Positions 16,301 to 24,958 of a stretch of DNA of 64,000 nucleotides are shown here, in pieces. Location: assembly GCA_964594635.1 (NCBI GenBank), contig CAZQMV010000007.1:83252-147251 (forward strand), in the 5' to 3' direction. A program made the position numbers and the translations under genes. Every line of letters starts with the position of its first letter. Positions within the stretch are counted from its first letter, which is position 1. Source of the stretch: Berkiella sp964594635 (GTDB lineage Bacteria; Pseudomonadota; Gammaproteobacteria; Berkiellales; Berkiellaceae). The notes under the pieces were generated by a model. It saw nothing but the letters and a program-made list of their open reading frames with translations. It made no database searches and had not been told where the DNA came from.

Positions 16301-19159
16301 TTAACTCGTTTCTAAATCAGTTAGAATATGATATTGCGGATGTAATGTATAATATTGCTGCAGCCGATTGATTTCTTTATTCAATTCAACAAGCAGAAAA
16401 TTAAGTTTATCATGTTCATTTTTAGTAATGGCCAACTCAAGTTGTGAGACGGCTGTTTTTAGAGGCAACACACCACAATAGCAACATGCGCCATGTAAGC
16501 GATGCACGGCTTCGCGCATTGCTTTTAAATCTTTTTGGGTATAGGTTTGGTTGATGCTGCTTTGAGCTGGCGTTAAGCTCTCAACTAACCCTTTTAACAT
16601 ATCTTTGGCAAGGGTTGCGTTATTCCCCGCTAATTTGACACTTTGATCCCATTGAATGGGCTCTATATTCTCTTCTTTAACTCTGTTCTCCATTTTCGCA
16701 GGGCTTGCCGCCATTTTTCTTTGAGGCAGTGTTTTGCGGGACCATTGTTGAATAATACGGTAAAGCTCTTTTTCATCGACCGGTTTGGTTAAATAATCAT
16801 CCATGCCAGCACGTAATACCGCTTCACGCTCTGTTGTTAAGGCGTGCGCAGTCAATGCAATGATCGGAATATGATTTCCTGGTGCTTCATTCAGACGGAT
16901 GCGGTTAGTGACTTCAATACCGTCCATACCAGGCATTTGGATATCCATAAAAATAAGATCGTAATTATTTTGTTGCATCAATGCCAAGGCTTCACTGCCA
17001 CGGTTCGCACAATCGACGCCGATACCTAGATTTTCAAGTAATGCAGCCACTAGCTTCAAATTGGACGGGTAATCGTCTACAGCAAGCACTTTGATTGCCG
17101 ACGCTTCGGTCATGCACCAATATTCTTCGCTCTGGTTATTTTCAGCACGAAGCGCTTTGGTATTTTCATCTTCAGGGATCAAAATCTCAACCAAAGCATC
17201 ATGGAGTTTTTTACGTCGGACAGGTTTTGCAAGACAAACCGCTGCACCACAATGATGGATGTCATCATAAATGCTTTGATCGGTGGTGTTGGCTAATACC
17301 CCAACTTTGCAATTAAATTCATGTGTTGCCAATTTGATTAATTCATCAATAAAACGGCTACTTGGATCGGGCTGATTGACACCAATGATGACCATCTGAA
17401 AGGGTTGATGGTTGAGTTTAGCATTGGCCAATGCATCTTGAATATGTGCCGGATCATCAATCTCAACGACATCTATGCCCCAAGAAGAAAGCAGGTGATT
17501 TAAACTTAACCTAGCAGTGGGGTGTGCTTCATAAACCAAGATACGGTTTTCTTGTAGTTTAGGATGATGCTTTAATTCAGAGGCTTCATTCAGCTTTTTC
17601 GCAATAAAGGTAAACCAGAAAGTAGAGCCTTTGGAATGTTCTGATTCAACCCCAATATCACCCCCCATTTGTTGGACAAGGCGTTTAGAAATCACCAGGC
17701 CAAGGCCTGTACCGCCAAAGCGCCTTGTCGTGGTCGAGTCGGCTTGGGTAAAGGGTTGAAAGATGGTTTTTTGTTCTTCAGCGGATAACCCAATCCCAGA
17801 ATCGGTAATGCTAACGCAAAGCACAATATGATCGGATTCATCTTTTTCAAGCATGATTCGAACAACCACACTGCCATGATCGGTAAATTTAATGGCATTG
17901 TTCACTAAGTTAGTGATGATTTGTTTGAGCCTTAAGGGATCGGCCACAATTTTCTCTGGGACATCTGAATAGATCATGGGGACAAGCTCTAAACCCTTTT
18001 CATGAGCATTCGGTGCCATGAGTGTTAAGCCTTCTTCAACGCATTCGCGTAGATCCATCGCGACTTGATCGAGGGTAAGCTTACCAGCTTCAATTTTGGA
18101 GAAGTCTAAAATATCGTTAATGATAGAAAGTAAGCTGATAGCTGATTGATGAATAGTTGATAAATAATCGGTTTGGCGATGATCCATCTTGGTGCGCATC
18201 AACAAATTAATAAATCCAATAACGCCATTTAAAGGGGTGCGGATTTCATGACTCATGTTGGCTAAGAATTCGGATTTCACGCGGCTAGCGGTTTCCGCTT
18301 CTTTTCTGGCCATTTCCAGCTCAATGTTTTGGATCTCGATGGTTTCCAGCGTTTGACGCAAATCGGCTGTGGCTTGCTCAACACTTTGTTGCATTTCTTC
18401 ATGAGCCGCTTTGAGCGAAGCAGCCATGGTGTTAATACCGGCTTCTAAGTGGCGTAACTCGCTCCGTGCATTGGTGTATACCCGGGTATCGAAGTTACCA
18501 TTTTTGATTTTTTCAACGGCGGCAGCCATCTGCAGAATAGGGCGTGTCACATCTCGCCCCATGCGGAAGGCAAAAATACCACTGATACCCAGACCAATAA
18601 GCACGATAATGCTACAGGCAAATAACACCTGATATTGGCGAATGGTGGTGGTCATGCGTCCTAATTCAATGCTGATCCAACCCAACACGTTGTCATGATT
18701 TTCTGCCAGTTCATAAGGGGAGTCGGCATAAGCAAAATCTTCAATGATCACATCGCGTATGGTGACAGGTACCGTAAAGAGCAATGAGTTGCCTGTATCG
18801 GCCATGGTAATACCATGGGATTGATCCATCACTGAGAGAATATTGGTGGGTGTTTGATGTTCATGGCCGGCATGCGCTAACAATCTGCCATCTTTGTTAA
18901 ACACCGACACAGAGCGCACTTCAGGCTCTGATAGCGCATCATTGGCGAGGCGTTGCAAGGTATGGGTATTACCCGAGAACACGCCATACTCACTGGCAGG
19001 GGCTAGCTGCAAAGCAATTGCATAACCACGATCGCGTAAGGCTTTTTCTAAATCCTGAATACGAGTACTTGTAAAGTAAGCACTGAGGAGCAACGAAATA
19101 ATAATCGTTGGAACTAACGTTAAAAATAGAACTCGGCTCTTAATGCCCCACTCAACCAT
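16301..19159 (-). CDS. barA: BarA/LetS-type hybrid sensor histidine kinase
   Basis: A tripartite membrane kinase; in Legionella the homologue LetS with LetA controls the switch to the transmissive phase through small RNAs and CsrA. Seen in order over 952 residues: TM1 (about 10-30), periplasmic sensor, TM2 (about 175-200), HAMP, HisKA with phospho-His near 304 (NMSHEIRTPLNG), HATPase (NLVNNAIKFTDHG, GTGLGLVISKRL), a degenerate receiver (about 540-660), a second receiver with Asp near 737 (LIFMDIQMPGMDG), and an Hpt domain with His near 889 (VHRLHGACC). The partner response regulator is not in this window. An orphan substrate-binding protein gene lies 36 bases upstream on the same strand. Confidence 0.92.
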   Translation of the reverse strand: MVEWGIKSRVLFLTLVPTIIISLLLSAYFTSTRIQDLEKALRDRGYAIALQLAPASEYGVFSGNTHTLQRLANDALSEPEVRSVSVFNKDGRLLAHAGHEHQTPTNILSVMDQSHGITMADTGNSLLFTVPVTIRDVIIEDFAYADSPYELAENHDNVLGWISIELGRMTTTIRQYQVLFACSIIVLIGLGISGIFAFRMGRDVTRPILQMAAAVEKIKNGNFDTRVYTNARSELRHLEAGINTMAASLKAAHEEMQQSVEQATADLRQTLETIEIQNIELEMARKEAETASRVKSEFLANMSHEIRTPLNGVIGFINLLMRTKMDHRQTDYLSTIHQSAISLLSIINDILDFSKIEAGKLTLDQVAMDLRECVEEGLTLMAPNAHEKGLELVPMIYSDVPEKIVADPLRLKQIITNLVNNAIKFTDHGSVVVRIMLEKDESDHIVLCVSITDSGIGLSAEEQKTIFQPFTQADSTTTRRFGGTGLGLVISKRLVQQMGGDIGVESEHSKGSTFWFTFIAKKLNEASELKHHPKLQENRILVYEAHPTARLSLNHLLSSWGIDVVEIDDPAHIQDALANAKLNHQPFQMVIIGVNQPDPSSRFIDELIKLATHEFNCKVGVLANTTDQSIYDDIHHCGAAVCLAKPVRRKKLHDALVEILIPEDENTKALRAENNQSEEYWCMTEASAIKVLAVDDYPSNLKLVAALLENLGIGVDCANRGSEALALMQQNNYDLIFMDIQMPGMDGIEVTNRIRLNEAPGNHIPIIALTAHALTTEREAVLRAGMDDYLTKPVDEKELYRIIQQWSRKTLPQRKMAASPAKMENRVKEENIEPIQWDQSVKLAGNNATLAKDMLKGLVESLTPAQSSINQTYTQKDLKAMREAVHRLHGACCYCGVLPLKTAVSQLELAITKNEHDKLNFLLVELNKEINRLQQYYTLHPQYHILTDLETS

Positions 19160-19195
19160 TATACTCTTCCCACTTTAATTGCTTTGAGTATATAT

Positions 19196-20146
19196 TCATT
19201 CGAGCTTATCCATTGCATGTTTGATCTGAATTTCATTATCAATTGGAATACCCAGCGAGCGTGCGACTTGGTTATTCAATGAGATTGTAAACTCACGCGG
19301 GTATTGTGGTGCGGGGAGTTGTTTGTCTTTATGGTTCATGATTTTAACAATTTCTTCGGCTGTTTGATCAGCCAATTGTTTGGTATTTGAATAAACGGCT
19401 GCAAAAGCGCCATTGTTAACAAAGGTTCTTGAGTAGCCAACTAAAGGCACTCGTTTGTAAAAAGCCGTGAGTAGCATGCCGCGAGCCGTTTTAGGATTGT
19501 AAATGCGGCTATCAGGAACCGCCAAGATCACTTTGGCATCATTTAGTAAAGCATCTAAAACGGTGGCGGGATTTTCAAATTTATCGACCATGACAGTTTG
19601 TAAGGCAAAAGGAAATTGGCTAGAAAGCTTTTGTAATGATTCTTGATGATAATGAGATTCAGTGCCTAATATAATCCCAACCAGTTTGGGCGGAGATTGA
19701 TTAAACAAACATGAAATCAGGTTTAATTGGCGTTTAATCGGTTGATCAAGATAGATCGCGCTAATAGGGTGTTTAGGATCATTCACGCGCAGATGGTGCA
19801 GTTCCAATAAGTGATCAAAGATAGCACGCCGTGTTAACACACAAAAGATAGGTTGTTTCGTCTGGGTATCTAGCACTTGTTGAAAGCTTTCTGAGCCAAT
19901 CGTGATGATTAGACAAGCTTGGGTTAGGCTCAGCAAATTCTGCTTATCATGCATATTTTCAGATAATAAGTGAACTAACTTTGGTTTGCTTTGCAGTTTG
20001 CCAGATAAGGCGGCTTCAATGCGGTGCACAATAGCAAAGTGGCTGTTATTTGAAACAAGTACAACTGTACCGCAAGCGAATACTGAGGTGTGCCACAATA
20101 AGAGGGAGAGCAAAGCTCCAATCGAAAAGTTAAAAGTCTTGATCAT
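19196..20146 (-). CDS. ABC substrate-binding-like periplasmic protein (TrpX/PF04392 type)
   Basis: The 316-residue protein has a signal peptide (IGALLSLLLWHTSVFA, cut before CGTVV) and the bilobed fold of the ABC_sub_bind family: TIGSESFQQVLDTQTKQPIFC, LNLISCLFNQSPPKLVGIIL, AVPDSRIYNPKTARGMLLTA and RVPLVGYSRTFVNNGAFAAV. In that family the last segments line the ligand pocket. No permease or ATPase gene is near. It precedes the hybrid kinase gene by 36 bases on the same strand, so the two are probably co-transcribed, and it could be a ligand-sensing accessory of the kinase rather than a transport component. The ligand is unknown. Confidence 0.85.
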   Translation of the reverse strand: MIKTFNFSIGALLSLLLWHTSVFACGTVVLVSNNSHFAIVHRIEAALSGKLQSKPKLVHLLSENMHDKQNLLSLTQACLIITIGSESFQQVLDTQTKQPIFCVLTRRAIFDHLLELHHLRVNDPKHPISAIYLDQPIKRQLNLISCLFNQSPPKLVGIILGTESHYHQESLQKLSSQFPFALQTVMVDKFENPATVLDALLNDAKVILAVPDSRIYNPKTARGMLLTAFYKRVPLVGYSRTFVNNGAFAAVYSNTKQLADQTAEEIVKIMNHKDKQLPAPQYPREFTISLNNQVARSLGIPIDNEIQIKHAMDKLE

Positions 20147-20260
20147 GCTCTATCACCCGACAAGTTCTCGACTTATACCGCTCCTGTTGTCGCTTAGCAA
20201 TATCTTAGGCAAAATAAATTGTTGGGTGCTAAACTAAAGGCAATCCACGGAGGAAGCATT

Positions 20261-20521
20261 GTGCAAAAACAAAAAATTATTATGTTGTCTACCTTAATTC
20301 TTGTGATCTTAACGGGCTGTAAATGGCAAGATGACTTTCGTGATAGACAACAACCCCAGATCTTAGAACAACCACGTCGTCCCACGCTGAATGTGGATTC
20401 AGTTGATTATGTGGGAGATCCCTTAAATGGAGATGAAGAGGAAGACATCGATAACACTTGTTTACCCAATATTGATGGTCTGCACGCAATTCCAGAGATC
20501 CAGGAATCGCCCGGATTGTAG
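20261..20521 (+). CDS. Small unknown lipoprotein
   Basis: Starting at GTG 20261 (GGAGGA 6 bases before), the 86-residue product opens with a lipoprotein signal (KIIMLSTLILVILTGCK) with lipobox LTGC. The mature part is short, acidic and probably unstructured (DPLNGDEEEDIDNTCLPNID). A further upstream in-frame ATG at 20219 gives an unlikely 14-residue extension. I do not recognise a family. It stands alone, divergent from the substrate-binding protein gene. Confidence 0.65.
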   Translation: MQKQKIIMLSTLILVILTGCKWQDDFRDRQQPQILEQPRRPTLNVDSVDYVGDPLNGDEEEDIDNTCLPNIDGLHAIPEIQESPGL

Positions 20522-20533
20522 TAGGAAAGATCC

Positions 20534-20606
20534 TCTCCTCTTGTTCCCTCTCCCGCCTTGCCCGGCGAAGCTAGCAAGGCTAGCGAAGACGGGTACGGGA
20601 GAGGAA
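20534..20606. repeat. Intergenic inverted repeat between convergent genes
   Basis: The arms CCTCTCC (near 20531) and the complementary GGGAGAGG (near 20600) flank CCCTCTCCCGCC and internal short hairpins (GCTAGCAAGGCTAGC). Of the widespread CCCTCTCCCGC type of REP-like element. It may also end transcription of the small lipoprotein gene and the minus-strand gene opposite it. Confidence 0.45.
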
Positions 20607-20618
20607 TATGAAAGGAGT

Positions 20619-21227
20619 TTATTGTTTCGCGGTTTCAGGCTTCGCCGCTACCTTTTCAATCTTCCCACCAGTGACTTTCTTCACACTCGACTGAGGATCC
20701 ATTTTCACAATCCCATTGCCAGATGCAAAAATCACTTCGCCTGAGACTTTGGAGCGGGTCAGGTTCACGGTTTGTTGCTTATCTTTGACTGGCTCAACCG
20801 TAATGCTTTCCAAGGTTGAATCGATAAAATCGACATTTGAACTTTTCACGGTAACAGGTTTGGTAAATGCCGTGCTTCTGGCACCAAGAAAACCATAAAC
20901 AGTCACCGCCGTGTCAGCGTTCACATTTTTGAGTAACAATTGGCCATTAACGCTAACAGGTCCTAAGAGTTCGGTATTTTCTAAAAGCCCTTGGCCATTG
21001 ATAGTAAGCTCATGAAATTGAGAATTTTTAGCGGTGAGAAATCCATTGACGATGGTTTCACCATCTACGTTAACGTTTTCTAATTGCAGTACACCGGAGT
21101 GATGTATTTTATTTTGTGATGTTTTGCTTAATGAAATAGCACCAAATTCCATATCCGTTGGCTGGGCAGTGGCAAAAGCTGCAAAATGAATACCCAACAA
21201 AGCTAGTGTGCATGCTTGTTTTAACAT
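20619..21227 (-). CDS. Exported repeat protein, probable beta-helix
   Basis: A 202-residue protein with a signal peptide (MLKQACTLALLGIHFAAFA, cut near ATA-QP). The body is made of short repeating strand units such as LQLENVNVDGETIVNGFL, LTINGQGLLENTELLGP and VSVNGQLLLKNVNADTAVTV, which resemble the right-handed beta-helix of bactofilins or polymer-forming proteins, although it is exported while bactofilins are cytosolic. The C-terminal tail is Lys/Glu rich. No family assignment. It lies downstream of the SNF transporter gene on the same strand (27-base gap), possibly in one transcript. Confidence 0.65.
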   Translation of the reverse strand: MLKQACTLALLGIHFAAFATAQPTDMEFGAISLSKTSQNKIHHSGVLQLENVNVDGETIVNGFLTAKNSQFHELTINGQGLLENTELLGPVSVNGQLLLKNVNADTAVTVYGFLGARSTAFTKPVTVKSSNVDFIDSTLESITVEPVKDKQQTVNLTRSKVSGEVIFASGNGIVKMDPQSSVKKVTGGKIEKVAAKPETAKQ

Positions 21228-21254
21228 GAAAAAATCCTTTTTAAATGAGCAAAG

Positions 21255-22607
21255 CTAAAAGAAATTTGCCACAAAAACGGTCAAGATGCCAATAGGGGCA
21301 AGATAACGGATAGCAAATCGCCAAGCGAGATAGGTTTTAGGCATGTTTTCGCCAAATTCAGCTTTGACATCTTTAGGATCCATTATCCATCCGGCAAAAA
21401 CACAAAAGAGAAAGGCACCAATGGGTAGCATGACATTGATCGGGATATCGGTCAGGGCATCAAAAATGCCCCAGCGGGAAAATAGCTTAACGTTTTGCCA
21501 GATATTGAAAGAAAAAACACTTAATAGACCCACAATCCAGGCTAGTAACCCGACATAAAAAGAACCACGTCGTCTTGAGATATGCCAACGTTCGTTTAAG
21601 AGGGCAACTAAGGGTTCGCCCATGGAAATCGAAGAAGTCCAAGCAGCGAACAGTAACAAGGTGAAAAATGAGATTGCAATGAGCTGTGAGCCTGGCATTT
21701 GACTGAAGGCAATGGGTAACACTTGAAACATCAAGCCTGGGCCACTTGTAGGCTCTAAGCCATGTGAAAAAACAATCGGAAAGATGGCAAGCCCTGCGAG
21801 GATGGCAACCATCACGTTGATCACCGAAATGATTAACACCGTTTCAACCATGTTGGTTTTTTTGGATAAATACGAACCGTAAATTAAAATCGCTCCCGCC
21901 CCAGTCGCTAAAGAGAAAAAGGCTTGTCCCATGGCATTGATCACAGCCTGTGAGTTGAGGGCTTCTAGCTTAAACGAAAATAAAAAGTGTAAGGCTTTGC
22001 TAAAATCGCCGACGATGGCAGCATAAATCACGAGCAGCAATAAAATGACCAATAAAGCAGGCATCATCCATTTTGATGCTTTTTCAATGCCAGCATTAAC
22101 ACCCAGTGCAACAACAATCATAGTTAAAAACATAAAAGCACTGTGCCAGGCGATGAGGATCATCGGAGAGGCAAGCAGGTGATCCCAGATCTCAACAACT
22201 TGCGCAGATCCAATATTGACAAAAGTGCCTTTAATGGCAAAAAACAGATAAGCAATCGACCAACCCGATACCACACTGTAAAAGCTTAATACCATTAATA
22301 AGGTTAAACTACCCAACCAACCTAGGCCTTGCCATTTGGTTGTGTGTCCTGCTTGTTTCGCTAAGGTGGCAAGGGTATTGACCGCATTGCGACGTCCATG
22401 GCGACCAATCAGCAATTCAGCGATCATCGCAGGGATGCCAACAAGCAGGGTGCAAAGCAGGTAAAGAAGAACAAATGCGCCACCGCCATTGTTACCGGCG
22501 ACGTAGGGAAATTTCCAGATATTACCAAGACCTACAGCCGCACCCGCAGTGACCATAATGAAGGCAAAACGTGAGCTCCAAAGGCTACGTTCTTGGGTAT
22601 TTGACAT
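21255..22607 (-). CDS. Sodium:neurotransmitter symporter (SNF/NSS) family transporter
   Basis: Sodium-driven importer of amino acids or related solutes in the inner membrane. The family signature is at the start: SSRFAFIMVTAGAAVGLGNI, then WKFPYVAGNNGGGAFVLLY, which is TM1 and the unwound substrate/Na+ site of LeuT-like proteins. About 11 membrane segments follow over some 450 residues. I prefer the ATG at 22607 (AAGAG 7 bases before); the frame opens at a GTG at 22622 that falls in the end of a dispersed repeat. The substrate cannot be told from sequence. Confidence 0.92.
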   Translation of the reverse strand: MSNTQERSLWSSRFAFIMVTAGAAVGLGNIWKFPYVAGNNGGGAFVLLYLLCTLLVGIPAMIAELLIGRHGRRNAVNTLATLAKQAGHTTKWQGLGWLGSLTLLMVLSFYSVVSGWSIAYLFFAIKGTFVNIGSAQVVEIWDHLLASPMILIAWHSAFMFLTMIVVALGVNAGIEKASKWMMPALLVILLLLVIYAAIVGDFSKALHFLFSFKLEALNSQAVINAMGQAFFSLATGAGAILIYGSYLSKKTNMVETVLIISVINVMVAILAGLAIFPIVFSHGLEPTSGPGLMFQVLPIAFSQMPGSQLIAISFFTLLLFAAWTSSISMGEPLVALLNERWHISRRRGSFYVGLLAWIVGLLSVFSFNIWQNVKLFSRWGIFDALTDIPINVMLPIGAFLFCVFAGWIMDPKDVKAEFGENMPKTYLAWRFAIRYLAPIGILTVFVANFF

Positions 22608-22613
22608 GAGCAT

Positions 22614-22733
22614 ACTCTTCACATTCGAATTTTAGGTGTTGTTGCCTTCGCCATCTCACAATAGTCATGTACCAGAGTACACTCCTAATTGTTCGAGGAC
22701 TCGGCGCCTAACCTAAAAATCGACTGCTGTGAG
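22614..22733. repeat. Dispersed ~125 bp palindromic element, copy A
   Basis: Shares its whole length with copies at 30440 and 55887: starts near CTCTTC, then GTTGTTGCCTTCG, an apical hairpin ATGTACcagaGTACA, GGCGCCTAACCTAAAAATCG, and CTGCTGTGAG at the end. The two ends are imperfect inverted repeats of about 24 bases. This copy abuts the start of the SNF gene and lies upstream of the exonuclease gene's likely promoter. Confidence 0.8.
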
Positions 22734-22750
22734 TATATATATCTATTATT

Positions 22751-22780
22751 TTGACAAGCAGCACCTTAACACCAATTATA
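22751..22780 (+). promoter_or_regulatory. Candidate sigma-70 promoter for the DEDDy exonuclease gene
   Basis: TTGACA (22751-22756) is a perfect -35 hexamer, followed after 18 bases by ATTATA (22775-22780) as a moderate -10. The start codon is at 22822, giving a leader of about 35 bases. The promoter lies just past repeat copy A. Confidence 0.5.
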
Positions 22781-22821
22781 GGGGCCTGCAAACCAACGGG
22801 GTTACTTAGTAAGGAATATGA

Positions 22822-23598
22822 ATGAGTGTCTTTGTATTTGATATTGAAACGATCCCTGATGTGGAATCAGGCCGACGTTTACTCGGGTTGACGAATGAAC
22901 CAGACGATGTGGTATTAGAGGCTATGCTAACGCAAGCCTTCGAGGCCACCGGCACAACCTTTGTGAAATATCATTTGCAAAAGATTGTCGCGATCTCGGC
23001 GGTCTTGCGGTTGGGAGATCAGTTAAAAGTCTGGTCATTAGGGAGTGAGCAATCAACCGAGGCAGAGTTGATCCAGCGCTTCTTTGTCGGCATTGATAAA
23101 TACTTACCGACTTTAGTTTCGTGGAATGGCACGGGATTTGATTTACCGGTTTTACATTATCGATCGCTTTACCATGGCGTACCGGCATCGCGGTATTGGG
23201 ACATGGGTGAGCAAGACAATTCATTTAAGTATAATAACTATCTTAATCGTTACCACATGCGTCATCTCGATCTGATGGATACCTTAGCCGCTTATCAGCC
23301 CAAGGCTTATGCGCGTTTAGATGATATCGCAAAAATGTTAGGCTTCCCGGGTAAAATGGGCATCGATGGTTCTGAAGTACTGGCTTACTACCAGCGAGGC
23401 CAATTAAAGACGATCCGTGATTATTGTGAAACGGATGTCCTAAATACGTATTTGGTCTATTTGCGCTTTCAATTAATGCGCGGTCTGTTATCACCAACCG
23501 AATACGAAAATGAAATTATTCTAACTAAAACAATGTTGCACGACTCCGAAGAATTCCACTTACAGGCATTTCTCGAATCGTGGTTGGAAAATGAATAG
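22822..23598 (+). CDS. PolB-like DEDDy 3'-5' exonuclease
   Basis: Predicted 3'-5' exonuclease related to the proofreading domain of family B DNA polymerases, but as a stand-alone 258-residue protein. The acidic motifs are in order: FDIETIPD (Exo I, D and E), SWNGTGFDLPVLHYRSLYHG (Exo II), and YCETDVLNTYLVYLRF (Exo III, with Asp). The central part (HLDLMDTLAAYQPKAYARLD, then DIAKMLGFPGKMGIDGSEV) is typical of the family. No polymerase domain is attached. It is followed 13 bases later by rlmD, so the two are probably co-transcribed. Confidence 0.9.
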   Translation: MSVFVFDIETIPDVESGRRLLGLTNEPDDVVLEAMLTQAFEATGTTFVKYHLQKIVAISAVLRLGDQLKVWSLGSEQSTEAELIQRFFVGIDKYLPTLVSWNGTGFDLPVLHYRSLYHGVPASRYWDMGEQDNSFKYNNYLNRYHMRHLDLMDTLAAYQPKAYARLDDIAKMLGFPGKMGIDGSEVLAYYQRGQLKTIRDYCETDVLNTYLVYLRFQLMRGLLSPTEYENEIILTKTMLHDSEEFHLQAFLESWLENE

Positions 23599-23611
23599 AG
23601 GCTAAATAACA

Positions 23612-24949
23612 ATGTCTTCACGTCGCAAAAAAATCGACCTCACACCGTTTGAAGTCGCTGTAACGGGTTTGTCGCATGATGGTCGCGGTATTGCGCGAGT
23701 CAATGACAAAGTGCTTTTTGTCTTTGGGGCACTGCCTGATGAAACGGTGATGGTTAAACTCACCAAGTCACACAGTCGCTTTCTGGAAGGGACCACTGTT
23801 GAAGTGATTAAGGCTTCACCGATGCGTGTGAAACCGCCCTGTGAACATTTTGGGATCTGTGGCGGGTGCAGCTTGCAGCATATTGCGCCCGAACAACAAG
23901 TCAGCAACAAACAAGCGTGGTTGTCCGAACAATTAACGCATCAAGGTAAAGTGACGCCACAAAGTTGGTTGCCACCTTTACTTTGTCATCCGTTAGGTTA
24001 TCGACAAAAAGCGCGTTTAGCCGTGCGCTATGTGCCACAAAAACAAAGTTTATTAGTCGGATTTCGTGAACAAGGCAATAATAAAATTGCGATTATTGAA
24101 GCTTGTCAAACGCTCGATCCCAGAGTGGGACATCATATTAAAGCCTTGCGCGATTTAATTGGATCCCTTGAAGCGAAAGAATCGATTGCACAAATTGAAG
24201 TCGCGGCCAGTGATAACGAAGTTGCTTTGATATTTCGTCATTTATCCGCATTAAACGCTACAGATTTAGCGTTGCTGACGACTTTTTGCCAAAGCCATGG
24301 TTTTTCACTTTACTTACAACCGTCTAATAATCAATCAGTTCATAAAGTGTGGCCAGCAGATGGAAATGAATACCTGACTTATGAATTGCCTTCTCAAGGG
24401 TTAACCTTTGCCTTTCACCCGATGGATTTTACCCAGGTGAATGCAGAAATGAACCAGAAGATGATAAACCAAGCACTCGCATTGCTGGATCCAAAGCCAG
24501 AAGATACGATATTGGATCTGTTTTGCGGATTGGGTAATTTTAGCCTACCCTTTGCCAAGCGTGCGAGCAAAGTCGTTGGTGTAGAAGGTAGTGTACAAGC
24601 GGTCAGTCGTGCTAAGGAAAATGCACTTCGCAATCAATTAACGAATACTGAATTTTACGCGTGTAACTTAGAAGACGATTTCAAAAACCAACCTTTTGCT
24701 AAGGGACAATATAATAAGATCATCCTTGATCCCCCACGCAGTGGGGCGCAAAAGCTGGTGGAAGAAATGTCACATTTTGCACCGAAAGAAATTCTGTATG
24801 TGTCCTGCAATAGTGCAACCTTCGTGAGGGATGCTGCTATACTGGTTCATCAACAAGGTTACAAGCTAGCCAAATTGGGGGTCATGGACATGTTCCCCCA
24901 AACCGCGCATATCGAAACAATGGGGTTGTTCGTATCCGCGAAAAAATAG
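23612..24949 (+). CDS. rlmD: 23S rRNA (uracil-1939-C5)-methyltransferase
   Basis: Methylates U1939 of 23S rRNA with S-adenosylmethionine. An N-terminal TRAM domain (FEVAVTGLSHDGRGIARVN) is followed by the [4Fe-4S] Cys cluster (PPCEHFGICGGCSLQH), the SAM site (DTILDLFCGLGNFSLP), LDPPRSGA, and the catalytic Cys near 402 (YVSCNSATFVRD). 445 residues, full length. It precedes relA by 9 bases, the same rlmD-relA pairing as in E. coli. Confidence 0.96.
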   Translation: MSSRRKKIDLTPFEVAVTGLSHDGRGIARVNDKVLFVFGALPDETVMVKLTKSHSRFLEGTTVEVIKASPMRVKPPCEHFGICGGCSLQHIAPEQQVSNKQAWLSEQLTHQGKVTPQSWLPPLLCHPLGYRQKARLAVRYVPQKQSLLVGFREQGNNKIAIIEACQTLDPRVGHHIKALRDLIGSLEAKESIAQIEVAASDNEVALIFRHLSALNATDLALLTTFCQSHGFSLYLQPSNNQSVHKVWPADGNEYLTYELPSQGLTFAFHPMDFTQVNAEMNQKMINQALALLDPKPEDTILDLFCGLGNFSLPFAKRASKVVGVEGSVQAVSRAKENALRNQLTNTEFYACNLEDDFKNQPFAKGQYNKIILDPPRSGAQKLVEEMSHFAPKEILYVSCNSATFVRDAAILVHQQGYKLAKLGVMDMFPQTAHIETMGLFVSAKK

Positions 24950-24958
24950 GGACAGAAG

